From Spiroplasma_E ixodetis_B (lineage in GTDB: Bacteria > Bacillota_I > Bacilli_A > Mycoplasmatales > VBWQ01), in NCBI RefSeq assembly GCF_040369795.1, contig NZ_AP028955.1, positions 682,001 through 746,000 on the forward strand: a stretch of DNA of 64,000 bases, in the 5' to 3' direction. Numbering within the stretch: the stretch's first letter is position 1; each line of letters opens with the position of its first letter. Below, piece after piece: positions 21,786 to 33,206 of the stretch. The position numbers and the translations under genes are program-made. The notes below the pieces were generated by a model. It was not told the DNA's origin. It worked only from the letters and a program-made list of their open reading frames with translations, and did no database searches.

Positions 21786-22184
21786 TTATAAATAAGATTT
21801 TCAAATTTTTTGATTTCCACTTAAAACATGTGCAGCAAGACGATATTCATCAGCTAATTTGTTGATTGCATTTACCATTACTTCTTTTTGATAATTATTA
21901 TTAAATTGTAATTCTTGTTTTGTTTTTTTATTTTTTTGATATCTTTTTTGGTCATATTTTTTCTTTTTTGCTTTTACCTCGGATTTTTGCTCATATTTTT
22001 GCTTTTTTGTCTTCACTTCTGGACTTTGAGCATATTCTTTCATTTTTTCTTTATTTTTTTATATCACTCTTGATTATATTTTCTCTTTCTTGCTTTCACT
22101 TCAGGTCTTTGAGTATATTCTTTTTTCTTTTTTATTTTTTTGATATCACTTTTTCTTATACTCTTTTTGTTTTTCATTATTCAT
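21786..22184 (-). pseudogene. lysine-rich repeat protein with frameshifts
   Basis: From ATG 22184 the protein would be repeats of the type KEYxQxPEVKAKKxKYxQ followed by a C-terminal segment with NKLADEYRLAAHVLSG. The frame shifts twice at A-runs near 22130 and 22060, so only the last ~85 codons (from 22043) remain in one frame. I do not recognise a function. Such Lys/Glu/Tyr repeats are charged and probably helical. A 7-bp hairpin AAATCTG/CAGATTT lies just upstream (22202-22226). Confidence 0.5.
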
Positions 22185-22313
22185 AAATTTATCACCCCTT
22201 AAATCTGGGTCATTGTTGCAGATTTACGATTTTTATTATTGTTTATTTTTTTTGGTCATCACAAATCAAAATCTTCTTTAAACTTTAAAATGCAAGTAAA
22301 ATATTTAATATAT

Positions 22314-22348
22314 AAAATTAGCGAACTTAATTAAAAAATCGCTAATTT
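22314..22348 (-). terminator. terminator after mnmG
   Basis: Stem AATTAGCGA / TCGCTAATT on the minus strand, followed by T-rich sequence, 2 bp after the mnmG stop. Confidence 0.75.
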
Positions 22349-22349
22349 A

Positions 22350-24233
22350 TTAAATATTTAAATTTGGATATTTGCGTTTTAAAAAAAATAATAAAACTTG
22401 AATATCAGCAGGACTAACACCAGAAATTCTTGTAGCATGACCAATTGTTAATGGTCTAACACGCTTTAATTTTTCTCTAGCTTCACCAGTAATACTTTCT
22501 ACTAAATCATAATCAATATCACTAGGAATTTGTTTTTTTTCTAAACTATTAGTTTGTTGCGCCATTTTTAGTTGTTGATTAATATACCCTGAATATTTAA
22601 TTGTAATTTCTAATTCCATTAATTCATGATATTGTAAATCATTTATTAAAGGTAACTGTGAAGTAAACATTGATAATTTGACACGTGGACGTTTTAATAA
22701 TTCATAAGCAATAATATGATTATTTGGAATTGAGCCTAAATTATTATTAATAATATACTTAGCAACTTCTGAATTGGGACTAATTTTAATAGTTTTTAAT
22801 TTTTCAACAATATTAGACATTAATGTTTGTTGAATATTAAATTGTGATCAACGTTGCTCACTAACTAAGCCAACTTGATAACCATATTTAATTAATCTTG
22901 TTTGAGCATTATCATTTCGTAATAATAAACGATGTTCAGCTAAAGAAGTTAATAAACGATAAGGTTCGACTGTTCCTTTTGTTACTAAATCATCAATTAA
23001 AACTCCGATATATGCTTCATCACGCTTTAAAATTAATGGTTTTTCTTTTTTTATTTTTAAATGTGCGTTAATTCCGGCCATTAAACCTTGACACGCTGCT
23101 TCTTCATAACCACTAGTACCATTAATTTGACCAGCACTAAATAAGTTTTTAATTAATTTAGTTTCCAATGTTGGTCATAATTGTGTTGGTTCAAAAGCAT
23201 CATATTCAATAGCATATGCTCATTTTAATACTTCACAATTTTCTAAGCCAGGTAATGTTCTCAACAATTTATCTTGCACATCAATTGGCATCGATGTTGA
23301 AAAACCTTGGACATAAATTGAATCCAAAGCAAGTGATTCTGGCTCTAAGAAAATTTGATGACGAGGCTTATCAGCAAAACGTACTACTTTATCCTCGATA
23401 CTTGGACAATAACGTGGTCCAGTACCTTGTGCTTCACCATTATACATTGGTGATTTATCTAAATTATTATTAATAATGGTATGAGTTTTATCATTTGTAT
23501 AAAGTAAATAGCAAGGTAATTGTTTTGCTAATGGTAAAAAAATTTTAGTTTCATGTGAAAATGATAAAGGTAAATCACTACCTAGTTCAATATTAGTTTT
23601 GTCAAAATCAATACTATTTTTTTTAATACGAGGTGGTGTCCCTGTTTTTAAACGTATCATATTAAAGCCTACAATTTTTAATTGTTCAGAAATACTATTA
23701 CTTGTTCTTTGACCATCTGGTCCTTCTGATTTCTTATTATGACCTTGTAAAGTTAAAGCTGTCATATAAGTGCCAGTAGTTAAAATAACAATTTCACTTG
23801 TAATTTTTTCGCCATTCTCTAAAATAACACCCTTAGCAGTGTTTTCTTCAATTATTAATGATTGTACCATAACTTCTAAAATTGTTAAATTTTCTTGTTT
23901 ATTTATTGCATTTTGCATATATTGTGAATAAGCAATTTTATCAGATTGAGAACGAATAGTTCAAACTGCTGGACCACGTGAATGATTTAATAGTTTCATT
24001 TGCAAAGCAGTAGCATCTGCTGCTTTAGCCATTTCGCCACCAAGTGCATCAATTTCACGAACCACAACTCCTTTGGCGGGTCCGCCAATAGAAGGATTAC
24101 ATGGCATTAATGCAATTTTAGTTTTATCAAGAGTAATAATAGCGGTTTTATGACCTGCTCGGGCAGAAGATAATGCCGCTTCAACACCAGCATGACCAGC
24201 ACCAATTACAATAATTTCATAGTCATATTTCAT
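22350..24233 (-). CDS. mnmG: tRNA uridine-5-carboxymethylaminomethyl modification enzyme MnmG (GidA)
   Basis: This 627-residue FAD protein, with MnmE, modifies wobble uridine 34 of several tRNAs. The N-terminal FAD-binding VIGAGHAGVEAA is followed by MPCNPSIGGPAKG, LNHSRGPAVW (with TGA Trp), TGTYM, the KTGTPPRI loop and GQINGTSGYEEAACQG. Length is typical. I chose ATG 24233 because AGGTGA sits 5 bases upstream. The in-frame GTG three codons earlier overlaps that site. Confidence 0.95.
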
Positions 24234-24528
24234 TGATTTCACCTACATTTCATAAAATATTACATATCAAAATTAATAACATCAAAAATAAGAAATTTTA
24301 TTTTTAATTTCTTTAGTAATTTTATCATAAAATGAGCAAAATATTCATGTACTTTTTAGACTTTTATTAAATAAAATTGAATTTTAGTTAATAATCTTCT
24401 CGATTATAATTCATTATATTTTATACAAGATATAAATATTATTTAAAGAATTAGTGTTGCACCTAAAAATAGCAACTGTTTTGATTAATAATCATTAATA
24501 CTAATTAATACTAATTAAAAACCAGTAA
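24234..24528. other. intergenic, no recognised gene
   Basis: This AT-rich spacer lies upstream of mnmG. It contains a short direct repeat TAATACTAAT (24495-24518). I see no convincing ORF, RNA gene or IS remnant. Confidence 0.5.
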
Positions 24529-24657
24529 TTACTTACTTTTAAGTATTTTATTTATTAGCACAAGATGTGTTTTTATTGAAAAGACACTTTTGTCATTAAC
24601 ATTAGTGACTGTATCCAATGGTGATAAAACATATGCAACATCTATTTCTTTTTCCAT
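24529..24657 (-). CDS. 42-residue hypothetical protein
   Basis: ATG at 24657 is preceded by AAAGAGGT 7 bases upstream and by a promoter (TTGCAA, 16 bp, TATAAT). The protein starts MEKEIDVAYVLSPLDTV and ends KILKSK. It is an unknown soluble peptide without a signal or membrane helix. Good expression signals make it more likely to be real than chance. It could also be the start of a truncated gene. Confidence 0.45.
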   Translation of the reverse strand: MEKEIDVAYVLSPLDTVTNVNDKSVFSIKTHLVLINKILKSK

Positions 24658-24721
24658 AACTGTAACCTCTTTTGTATACAATTTGACTTAAATAATTTAT
24701 CTTAATATCCCTATAAGTATA

Positions 24722-24749
24722 ATTATAATGTTAATTTTTAAATTTGCAA
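24722..24749 (-). promoter_or_regulatory. promoter of the 42-residue gene
   Basis: On the minus strand TTGCAA (24749-24744), a 16-bp spacer and TATAAT (24727-24722). Confidence 0.55.
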
Positions 24750-24815
24750 ATTTTTATTTACTATACCTTTAAACTTAAAAAGTATTTTTATATATAAAAA
24801 TACATCTTATATTAA

Positions 24816-25604
24816 TTAAGATAAAGAACCACCAAATAATCTCCCCATTTTAATATTAAGAATATTACATAAAGTTTTTAAATGGTAATGTTTACTGAAA
24901 TGTATATTAATTAATTTATGTAAAGTGGTAACATCTACCAATGGATCATGATGATCAAATTTAATTTGATTACTATGAGCAAGAGCACTTAAACGGTTAT
25001 TAGGATAATCATATGTTCTTCTAAATAGATTAACTGAACAAATGTAAAAAAAATTAGGACATTTTAAATCATAATGGTTAATTAATGATCTTAAGATATT
25101 AATGTTAAAGTTAGCATGATGAGCAATAACAACAGTATTTTCAGTAAAAAAAACAACGATTTCTACTCATAATTCTTTAAAATTTGACATTAAAGATACA
25201 CTTTCACTTGTAATTCCATGAACATGAGAAAAAGTAAATTCTTCAGGATGTGGTTTAATTAACGAACTATAAGTTTTGATAATTTTACCTTGTGTTACTT
25301 TTATCATAATTAATTGACAAGCACTTGTTTTATTCGAATTTGCAATTTCAAAATCAATAAAAACATAATTAGTATTATCAATCCCTCAATCATGAACACT
25401 AAATTTTTTCTTACTATTTAATTTTGATTGTTTTCTTTTTAATAACATTTTTTTAGCAAAAATATTTTTACTATCTTTACTTTTATACTGTTTAAAAGGT
25501 GTAATTATTTCTTGTTTTCCTTCTATATTACCTTTTGATTCAGAATTATCATCTGTTTCAAAATCATCATTTGTCTTCTTGAATTTTAAACTTTTAAAAA
25601 ACAT
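24816..25604 (-). CDS. DnaQ-like DEDDh exonuclease-domain protein
   Basis: This 262-residue protein has a basic, low-complexity N-terminal ~70 residues followed by an RNase T/DnaQ-type 3'-5' exonuclease fold. Exo I is FIDFEIANSNKTSACQL (D84, E86). The middle is HGITSESV. Exo II is AHHANFNINIL, in which the usual Asp is Asn. Exo III is HHDPLVDV. Free-standing members trim DNA or RNA 3' ends. The Exo II substitution may weaken metal binding. It is not PolC, since no polymerase region is present. No strong ribosome site precedes the ATG. Confidence 0.75.
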
Positions 25605-25838
25605 ATTAATGGCAATAGCAACTTTCTATCTAAATTTTCATAAATTAATATTAGTTATTCCTTTGATAAATTATAACATTTATAAGTTAGAGTAACTATA
25701 TTTTTACTTATAAAACTTCATTTTTTGCAAAATTCATTAATTAATTATCATTCTTTAACAACTAACTTAATATAATTTATAAAAATTGTTGACAATAAAA
25801 AAATATTATAATGAACATGAAGATGAAGAATTATATCT

Positions 25839-26769
25839 GTTAATGTTTAGTAATCTGTGTAACTTACAAAAATAACTATTTTTAATTAATTCTAGTAAAT
25901 AAAATTAAATAACTAGAAAGAGTGAGTTACGTATTTCTAAAAAACAAAATATTAATAATAATGATCCAATATCAAAAGCAGTAGATTTATTATTAGAAAA
26001 TACTGAAGATTTAAAAACCGTATTTAAATAGGGAGGTTTATATAAAGAATTAACAAAAAGATTAGTTGAAAAAATGTTGAATTCTGAAATGCAAAATTAT
26101 TTAGGATATGAAAAAAAATCAACATAATACTAGTGATAATGCTCGCAATGGTATAAATTCAAAAAAAATAATAACCCAACAAGGTAAAATTGAGATTAAT
26201 GTACCACGAGATCGTAATAGTAATTTTGAGCCAGTAATAGTTGCAAAAAGACAAAGAAGATTTGATGGTTTTGATCAACAAGTTATTTCATTATATGCCA
26301 AAGGCATGACTTTATCAGATATTAGAATGCAGTTACAATAGTTATATCATGGTGCTGATATTAGTGAAAGTGTTATTAGTCAAATTACTGATGATGTTAA
26401 AGCATGACAAAATCTGCCATTAGAAAGTGTTTATCCGATTGTTTATTTTGATTGTATAGTAGTTAAAGTACGACAAGATAAACGCATTATTAACAAATCA
26501 GTTTATATAGCACTAGGAGTTGATTTAGAAGGTAAAAAAGATATTTTAGGTTTATGAATTAGCGAAAATGAAGGTTCTAAGTTTTGATTATCTAATTTCA
26601 CAGAAATGAAAAATCGAGTCTTAAATGATATTCTTATTGCTTGTAGTGACAATTTAACAGGAATGTCAGAAGCAATACAATTAGTTTATTCTAAAACCGA
26701 ACATCAATTATGCATAGTTCATCAAATTAGAAATAGTTTAAAATATGTTTCATACAAACATATAAAATT
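25839..26769 (+). mobile_element. IS256-family element, 3' truncated, defective
   Basis: The left end has GG to GT at its second base. The start codon is ATG to ATT (25933), GAG to TAG follows at VFK, an extra A shifts the frame at YEKN, and 12 bp of VIDD is missing. It is cut after SYKH by another IS256 inserted at 26770 in the same direction. Confidence 0.87.
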
Positions 26770-29283
26770 GGTAATGTTTAGTAATCTGTGTAACTTACAA
26801 AAATAACTATGTTTAATTAATTCTAGTAAATAAAATTAAATAACTAGAAAGAGTGAGTTACGTATGTCTAAAAAACAAAATATTAATAATAATGCTCCAA
26901 TATCAAAAGCAGTAGATTTATTATTAGAAAATACTGAAGATTTAACAACAGTTTTTAAAGAGGGAGGTTTATATAAAAGACATATTCCGTAAATAAATTT
27001 TTTAAAAGTCAATTAATAATTTAAAATTTATTTTATAATTTCTTTATTAATAAATTAATAAGGTGTTGATAAAAATGAATTTTGAAAATTTAAAAAAATT
27101 AAAAAATGAACAATTTTATAGATATTTTGGTATAAAACGTTTTCATTTTGATGAAATGTTAACAAAATTAATTGAAATAGAAAATTTAAAAAAAACTAAA
27201 GGTAGAAAATATAAACTTTCAGTTGAAGAAAGATTGATGATGACTTTAGTATACTGAAAAGAATATTATACTTTTTTCCAAATGAGTATTAAATATAAAA
27301 TGAGTGCATCAAGTTGTTTTCGAAATATTACTTGAGTAGAAAATAAACTTAGTGATGACAAAGATTATCAGTTTTTAAAAACAAAATATAAATCAAAAAT
27401 TGAGAAAAAACAAGAAGATTTAAATGAATTTCAATTTTATTTAATTGATTCAACTGAAATTGAAATTGAAAGACCAACTAAAAAAACTACAGTTAGAATA
27501 TTTTTCTGGTAAAAGTTGAATGTTTTCTATAAAATTTCAAATTATATATGACTTTTTTAATAAAAAAATTGTTGATATTTTTGCTGATAATGGAAAAGTA
27601 CATGATTTTCAAATATTAAAAAATTCAAATCTTGAATTTTCAGAAAAAACAATAATTATTCGTGATTTGGGATATCAAGGAATACAAAATATTTATAAAA
27701 ATACTATATTACCAATTAAAAAAACTAAAAATAAAAAATTAACTAAACAAGAAAAAATCTACAATAAAATTATTTCAAAAATTAGAATTAAATTTGAACA
27801 TGTTTTTGCTTGATTAAAAAGATTCAAAATTTTAATAAATAAATGTAGAAAAAGTATATTTAGACTTATGTACTTAAGATTTAACTTACTTTGTGAAATT
27901 TTTAATAAAACAAAACCATTAAAATAAAAAAATATTAAAAATATTTTTTTAAAAATTTAAATTTTTATCAAGTTAATATAAAAATAATATTAACAATTTT
28001 TGTGTTTGGAATATAAATTTATTTTTAAAGTATTTTTTTAAAAATATTAACTTCTATAATTATTAACACTAAAAAATTTATAAATATTATTATTGACAAT
28101 TGATTAAATTTATTTACGGAATATGTCTAAAGAATTAACAAAAAGATTAGTTGAAAAAATGTTTAATTCTGAACTGCAAAATTATTTAGGATATGAAAAA
28201 AATCAACATAATACTAGTGATAATGCTCGCAATGGTATAAATTCAAAAAAATTAATAACTCAACAAGGTAAAATTGAGATTAATGTACCACGAGATCGTA
28301 ATAGTAATTTTGAGCCAGTAATAGTTGCAAAAAGACAAAGAAGATTTGATGGTTTTGATCAACAAGTTCTTTCATTATATGCCAAAGGCATGACTTTATC
28401 AGATATTAGAATGCAGTTACAAGAGTTATATCATGGTGCTGATATTAGCGAAAGTGTTATTAGTCAAATTACTGATGATGTTAAAGCATGACAAAATCGG
28501 CCATTAGAAAGTGTTTATCCGATTGTTTATTTTGATTGTATAGTAGTTAAAGTACGACAAGATAAACGCATTATTAACAAATCAGTTTATATAGCACTAG
28601 GAGTTGATTTAGAAGGTAAAAAAGATGTTTTAGGTTTATGAATTAGTGAAAATGAAGGTTCTAAGTTTTGATTATCTAATTTCACAGAAATGAAAAATCG
28701 AGGCTTAAATGATATTCTTATTGCTTGTAGTGACAATTTAACAGGAATGTCATAAGCAATACAATCAGTTTATCCTAAAACCGAACATCAATTATGCATA
28801 GTTCATCAAATTAGAAATAGTTTAAAATATGTTTCATACAAACATAGAAAATCACTAGTTACAGATTTAAAACCAATTTATAGTGCATGTAGCGAAGAAC
28901 AAGCAATGCAAGCTTTAGAATCTTTTGAAAGTAAATGAAATAAACAATATCCTCAAATTGCTAAATCATGATATAAACATTGAGATAATTTAATGGTTTT
29001 TATTAGTTATCCTGCAGAAATCAAAAGAGTGATTTATACAACAAATGATATTGAATCTGTTAATAGTCAATTACGAAAAGTTATTAGAAATAAAAAATTT
29101 TTTCCAAATGATATGGCAGTTTTTAAAATATTTTACTTAGCAATTGAAAATATAACAAAAAAATGAACAATGCCCATTCAAAATTGAAATACAGCAATTG
29201 CTCATTTTATTATAAAATTTGAAGATAGAATTAATCTAAACTAGTAACTTTGTAAAAAGATACACAGATTTTTAAAAAGCCTC
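26770..29283 (+). mobile_element. IS256-family element split by IS5
   Basis: Both ends are present. The transposase pseudogene 26864-29244 is interrupted by IS5 after GGLYK and has GAA to TAA (MS* before AIQSV, 28754) plus the 12-bp VIDD deletion shared with its upstream neighbour. The left flank is IS256 and the right flank is IS630. Confidence 0.87.
26978..28128 (+). mobile_element. IS5-family element, complete length
   Basis: It is 1151 bp with an AAA duplication and is inserted at the same IS256 position and orientation as the copy at 9883. ORF A starts at 27075. The junction has seven A instead of eight, so the -1 slip would no longer join the ORFs. ORF B is open. Confidence 0.87.
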
Positions 29284-29795
29284 GCTATTTCTTTTAAAAA
29301 ATCTTCTTGTTTATTTTTATCTCTTTGTTCATATAGAAAATTTTTTTTATATGTATAATTTAGTTTTTTGAAATAGTTATAAACTGTTTCTTTAGTCATA
29401 TCACCAAATTTTTCAATTACTTTTTGAACTGTAACATCTTTATTTTGCGCTAAATAATTTTTTAATTCATCTAAATCCTTTATTTTGTGGCTATGTCCTT
29501 TTTGATAATTCAAAATTGGTTTTATATGCCCAGTTTCTTTTTTTATTTTTCTTCATAAGAATAAAGTCTTTCTAGTAATATTGAACACTTTACAAATTTC
29601 TTTAATTTTCATGTTTTTACTTTCATAGGCTTCTATTGCTTTTCTTCGTAAGTCTTCACTTTATGGTTTTGGCATAATTTAATATTCCTAATCTATTTTA
29701 AATATTGCTGAATTGTACTTTTAAATTAAAAAACTGTTTAAATTACATATTATTATTTTGCATTATTTATGAGTAAACATTAATTTAGTTAGCTA
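29284..29795 (-). mobile_element. IS630-family element, 5' part
   Basis: It holds the leader and about 120 transposase codons in minus orientation, ending with TAGCTA at 29795 and TA. TAC to TAA breaks the frame at the sixth codon (MPKP*). It is cut by IS256 at 29283. Confidence 0.85.
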
Positions 29796-29797
29796 TA

Positions 29798-30703
29798 AAT
29801 TATCTTGAAAATTTAATGAAGTTTTTAATCATTCTTTAAAATTAGTAAATCCAGTAGGTTTTGCATCCATAATATTATAAAATGTTGTTTCTGGATGACT
29901 ACTTGTTTTTATTTTATCATTTATACCAGCAAGCAAACCACCATAATTATTAATATCAGTTTTAGATAAATCATTATTACCAGCAATAAATAATCTTCTT
30001 GAAGCAAATACTTTACTTTCAAATATTTCTTCTGTTCCTTGTTGAATAGGTTCTTGACTTTGAAGAATAGGTCTTCCATAATAATAACAACTTGATAATA
30101 ATTCTAATCCATAACTTTGTCTATGACTATAACGTACACCAATATCACGCATTAAAGTACGATTTAAGGTTAATTTTCCTTTTTCAATAGTAGGAAAAGC
30201 ATAACCACTAACCAGGCTTGCATATTGTACAAAATCAAGTGTATTTTGACCACTACTAATTACTCTATCATTTAAACTACTAAAAGTTAAAACCTGCATA
30301 CTAAATGCACCATTATAAGGACTATAATAATTTGTTACATTTGAAATATATAATAATTGTCTATCTTGATTTTTTCCAATATTACCACCAATATTTTCAT
30401 TTTCATCATTAAATACAACAAAAAATTGTAAATAATCATCAATTGTAATATGTTCTTCAAACATTACTAAAGTATATTGTCTTTTAGTTTGTACTGTTTT
30501 AAATATTTGATTATTTGGTAAATTACTAAAATCAACACCACTTGTATCATTAATTAAATAAGCATTTCACTAATCACCTATTTTATATTGTTTTGTATAA
30601 AATTCATCTTGACCACTAGGTTTATGAGTTATAGGGTCAATAATTCCTTTATTTTTTTGATATATTTTTGTACTATTTTTTCAAATACAAACAACTGGAT
30701 TAT
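29798..30703 (-). pseudogene. decayed prophage structural-type gene, 3' part
   Basis: The frame runs from NNPVVCIW, through one GAG to TAG-type stop after YKIGD, then ~250 open codons (MFEEHITIDDYLQFF..., NNYGGLLAGINDK, KEWLKTSLNFQDN) to the IS630 end. Across the IS3 insertion it joins exactly, via a TAT duplication, to the segment at 33080-33206. It lies immediately downstream of a portal gene, so a virion assembly role is likely, but I do not recognise the family. Confidence 0.5.
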
Positions 30704-31418
30704 TGGAATGGCAATCTTTTTTAGGACTGTTTTTTGGTAGACATTTGTGCTTATGTATTTTATGGTGGTTAAGTAGTTTAGAGCGCTGTGGATTCTTATG
30801 TTGTTGTATCAATTGATATAATCAAATAATTCTAATTTTAATTGGATTAATGATGTAAAATTTTTATCATTAATAAATTCTGTTTTGAAAGTTTTGAAAG
30901 TCGCTTCAGCAACAGCGTTATCATAAGGACAACCTTTTTTGCTTAAAGAGCGGGTAATATTGAAGGCTAATAAAAGTTTATCAATAGTTTGATTATTAAA
31001 TTCATTACCGCGATCGCTATGAAATATTTGAATATTTTTTAAACAACGATTTGAGCACATAAATGCTTGATATACTAATGATGCATCTTTTTTAGTACCT
31101 ACACTATGTCAAATAATTTCGCGATTGTACAGGTCGATTAATAAGCAAATATAGTTTCATTTACCATTAACTTGAACATAAGTTAAATCACTAACAATAA
31201 CTTCATTTTTAAGCATATTATTAAAGTATCTATTAACAAGATTAGTAATTTGACTATCATTGACTTTATTATGATAATTTTTGTATGATAATTTAGTGTA
31301 TTTTGATATTAAATTATGTTTATTCATAATTTTTTTAATTTTTCGTCTTGATAAATTAATTTTATTTTCTTTTAGAACAACTTTTAATCTTCTTGTTCCA
31401 TAAGCTTCTTTATTTTCT

Positions 31419-32570
31419 AGACATATTCCGTAAATAAATTTAATCAATTGTCAATAATAATATTTATAAATTTTTTAGTGTTAATAATTATAGAAGTTAA
31501 TATTTTTAAAAAAATACTTTAAAAATAAATTTATATTTCAAACACAAAAATTGTTAATATTATTTTTATATTAACTTGATAAAAATTTAAATTTTTAAAA
31601 AAATATTTTTAATATTTTTTTATTTTAATGGTTTTGTTTTATTAAAAATTTCACAAAGTAAGTTAAATCTTAAGTACATAAGTCTAAATATACTTTTTCT
31701 ACATTTATTTATTAAAATTTTGAATCTTTTTAATCAAGCAAAAACATGTTCAACTTTAATTATAATTTTTGAAATAATTTTATTGTAGATTTTTTCTTGT
31801 TTAGTTAATTTTTTATTTTTAGTTTTTTTAATTGGTAATATAGTATTTTTATAAATATTTTGTATTCCTTGATATCCCAAATCACCAATAATTATTGTTT
31901 TTTCTGAAAATTCAAGATTTGAATTTTTTAATATTTGAAAATCATGTACTTTTCCATTATCAGCAAAAATATCAACAATTTTTTTATTAAAAAAGTCATA
32001 TATAATTTGAAATTTTATAGAAAACATTCAACTTTCACCAGAAAAATATTCTAACTGTAGTTTTTTTTAGTTGGTCTTTCAATTTCAATTTCAGTTGAAT
32101 CAATTAAATAAAATTGAAATTCATTTAAATCTTCTTGTTTTTTCTCAATTTTTGATTTATATTTTGTTTTTAAAAACTGATAATCTTTGTCATCACTAAG
32201 TTTATTTTCTACTCAAGTAATATTTAGAAAACAACTTGATGCACTCATTTTATATTTAATACTCATTTGGAAAAAAGTATAATATTCTTTTCAGTATACT
32301 AAAGTCATCATCAATCTTTCTTCAACTGAAAGTTTATATTTTCTACCTTTAGTTTTTTTTAAATTTTCTATTTCAATTAATTTTGTTAACATTTCATCAA
32401 AATGAAAACGTTTTATACCAAAATATCTATAAAATTGTTCATTTTTTAATTTTTTTAAATTTTCAAAATTCATTTTTATCAACACCTTATTAATTTATTA
32501 ATAAAGAAATTATAAAATAAATTTTAAATTATTAATTGACTTTTAAAAAATTTATTTACGGAATATGTCT
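31419..32570 (-). mobile_element. IS5-family element, apparently intact
   Basis: It is 1152 bp with perfect AGACATATTCCG ends. Both ORFs are open, and the A AAA AAC heptamer lies at 32066-32060 (minus strand). Confidence 0.9.
31620..32473 (-). CDS. IS5-family transposase made by -1 frameshift (ORF A + ORF B)
   Basis: ORF A (32473-32051, 140 codons) carries an HTH_Tnp_4-type domain (KYKLSVEERLMMTLVYW) and the first catalytic Asp in LIDSTEIEIERP. ORF B (to 31620) holds VDIFADNGKVHDF, IIGDLGYQGI and the Glu in VEHVFAWLKRF. Slipping on A AAA AAC moves reading into the -1 frame (CTA CAG TTA GAA), giving one protein of about 283 residues. CGA to CTA near SCF is the only odd missense. AAGGTG precedes the ATG. 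Confidence 0.75.
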
Positions 32571-32724
32571 TCTTTAAAAGCACTAATAACAGCTTCATCA
32601 TACATATTATTTTGAATTTTATCTTCTTTTTTCTTGAAATTAAAATAATATGTTGATTTAGAGATTTTTAAAAAACGACACATTGTACGAATTTTATATT
32701 TAACTTTATTTTTAGTAATAATTT

Positions 32725-33003
32725 CTATTTTCTGCCTATTATTAGTGCTGCTTGCTTTAAAATATCATTTTCCATTCGTAACTGTTTTAATTCTTTTCTT
32801 AATTTAATTAATTCATTTTCTTCAACAGAACGGTTATCTTTGGTTTTAAAAATGCCTGAATTAGTAAATTGCTTAATTCAATTATAAGTAGCTGCTCTTG
32901 TAACATTGTACTCTTTAGCAAGACAAGACACTGACTTACCACTTTGATATAAAGCTACTATTTGTTTTTTAAATTCATCTGAATATGAGTTAATATTGGC
33001 CAT
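32725..33003 (-). CDS. IS3-family ORF A
   Basis: This 92-residue helix-turn-helix protein is nearly identical to the copy at 9337-9615, with an intact coiled-coil tail (LRKELKQLRMENDILKQAAL). ORF B follows in the -1 frame but is interrupted by IS5. Confidence 0.8.
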
Positions 33004-33079
33004 AATTATAATTCCTTTCTTTTAACTAATTTGTTCACTTGTCTACGTAATTAGTGTCCAATAAAGTGTAACCCATCCA

Positions 33080-33206
33080 TATTACCAGTTAAAATTAATT
33101 CATATTGTCCAAAATCACTTATTTTACTATTAATTGGTTTATAACCAGTTTCACAGTTAAAGGTATAGCACCATTATTTATAATAAATGGAAATATTTTG
33201 CAATAA
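33080..33206 (-). pseudogene. 5' segment of the decayed phage gene
   Basis: Two frames carry the reading (CKIFPFIINNGAIP, then FNCETGYKPINSKISDFGQYELILTGN), implying a frameshift near 33150. The second runs in frame into 30703 once the IS3 is removed. The start codon cannot be placed, and it overlaps the portal C-terminus. Confidence 0.4.

Larger units (their letters stand above)
30704..33079 (-). mobile_element. IS3-family element split by IS5
   Basis: In minus orientation, TGGATGGGTT lies at 33079 and GTTGCCATTCCA at 30704. It is flanked by a 3-bp TAT duplication, and removing it restores the phage frame (LTGN-NPVVCIW). ORF A is at 32725-33003 and ORF B ends at 30721. IS5 (31419-32570) interrupts ORF B with a TCT duplication. 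Confidence 0.9.

Noticed and set aside
21920..22186. 88-codon Phe/Ser-rich plus-strand ORF
   Set aside because: It is the antisense shadow of the lysine-rich repeat gene.
25796..25825. TTGACA and TATAAT upstream of the IS256 at 25839
   Set aside because: The spacer is only 12 bp, too short for a normal promoter, and no gene follows.
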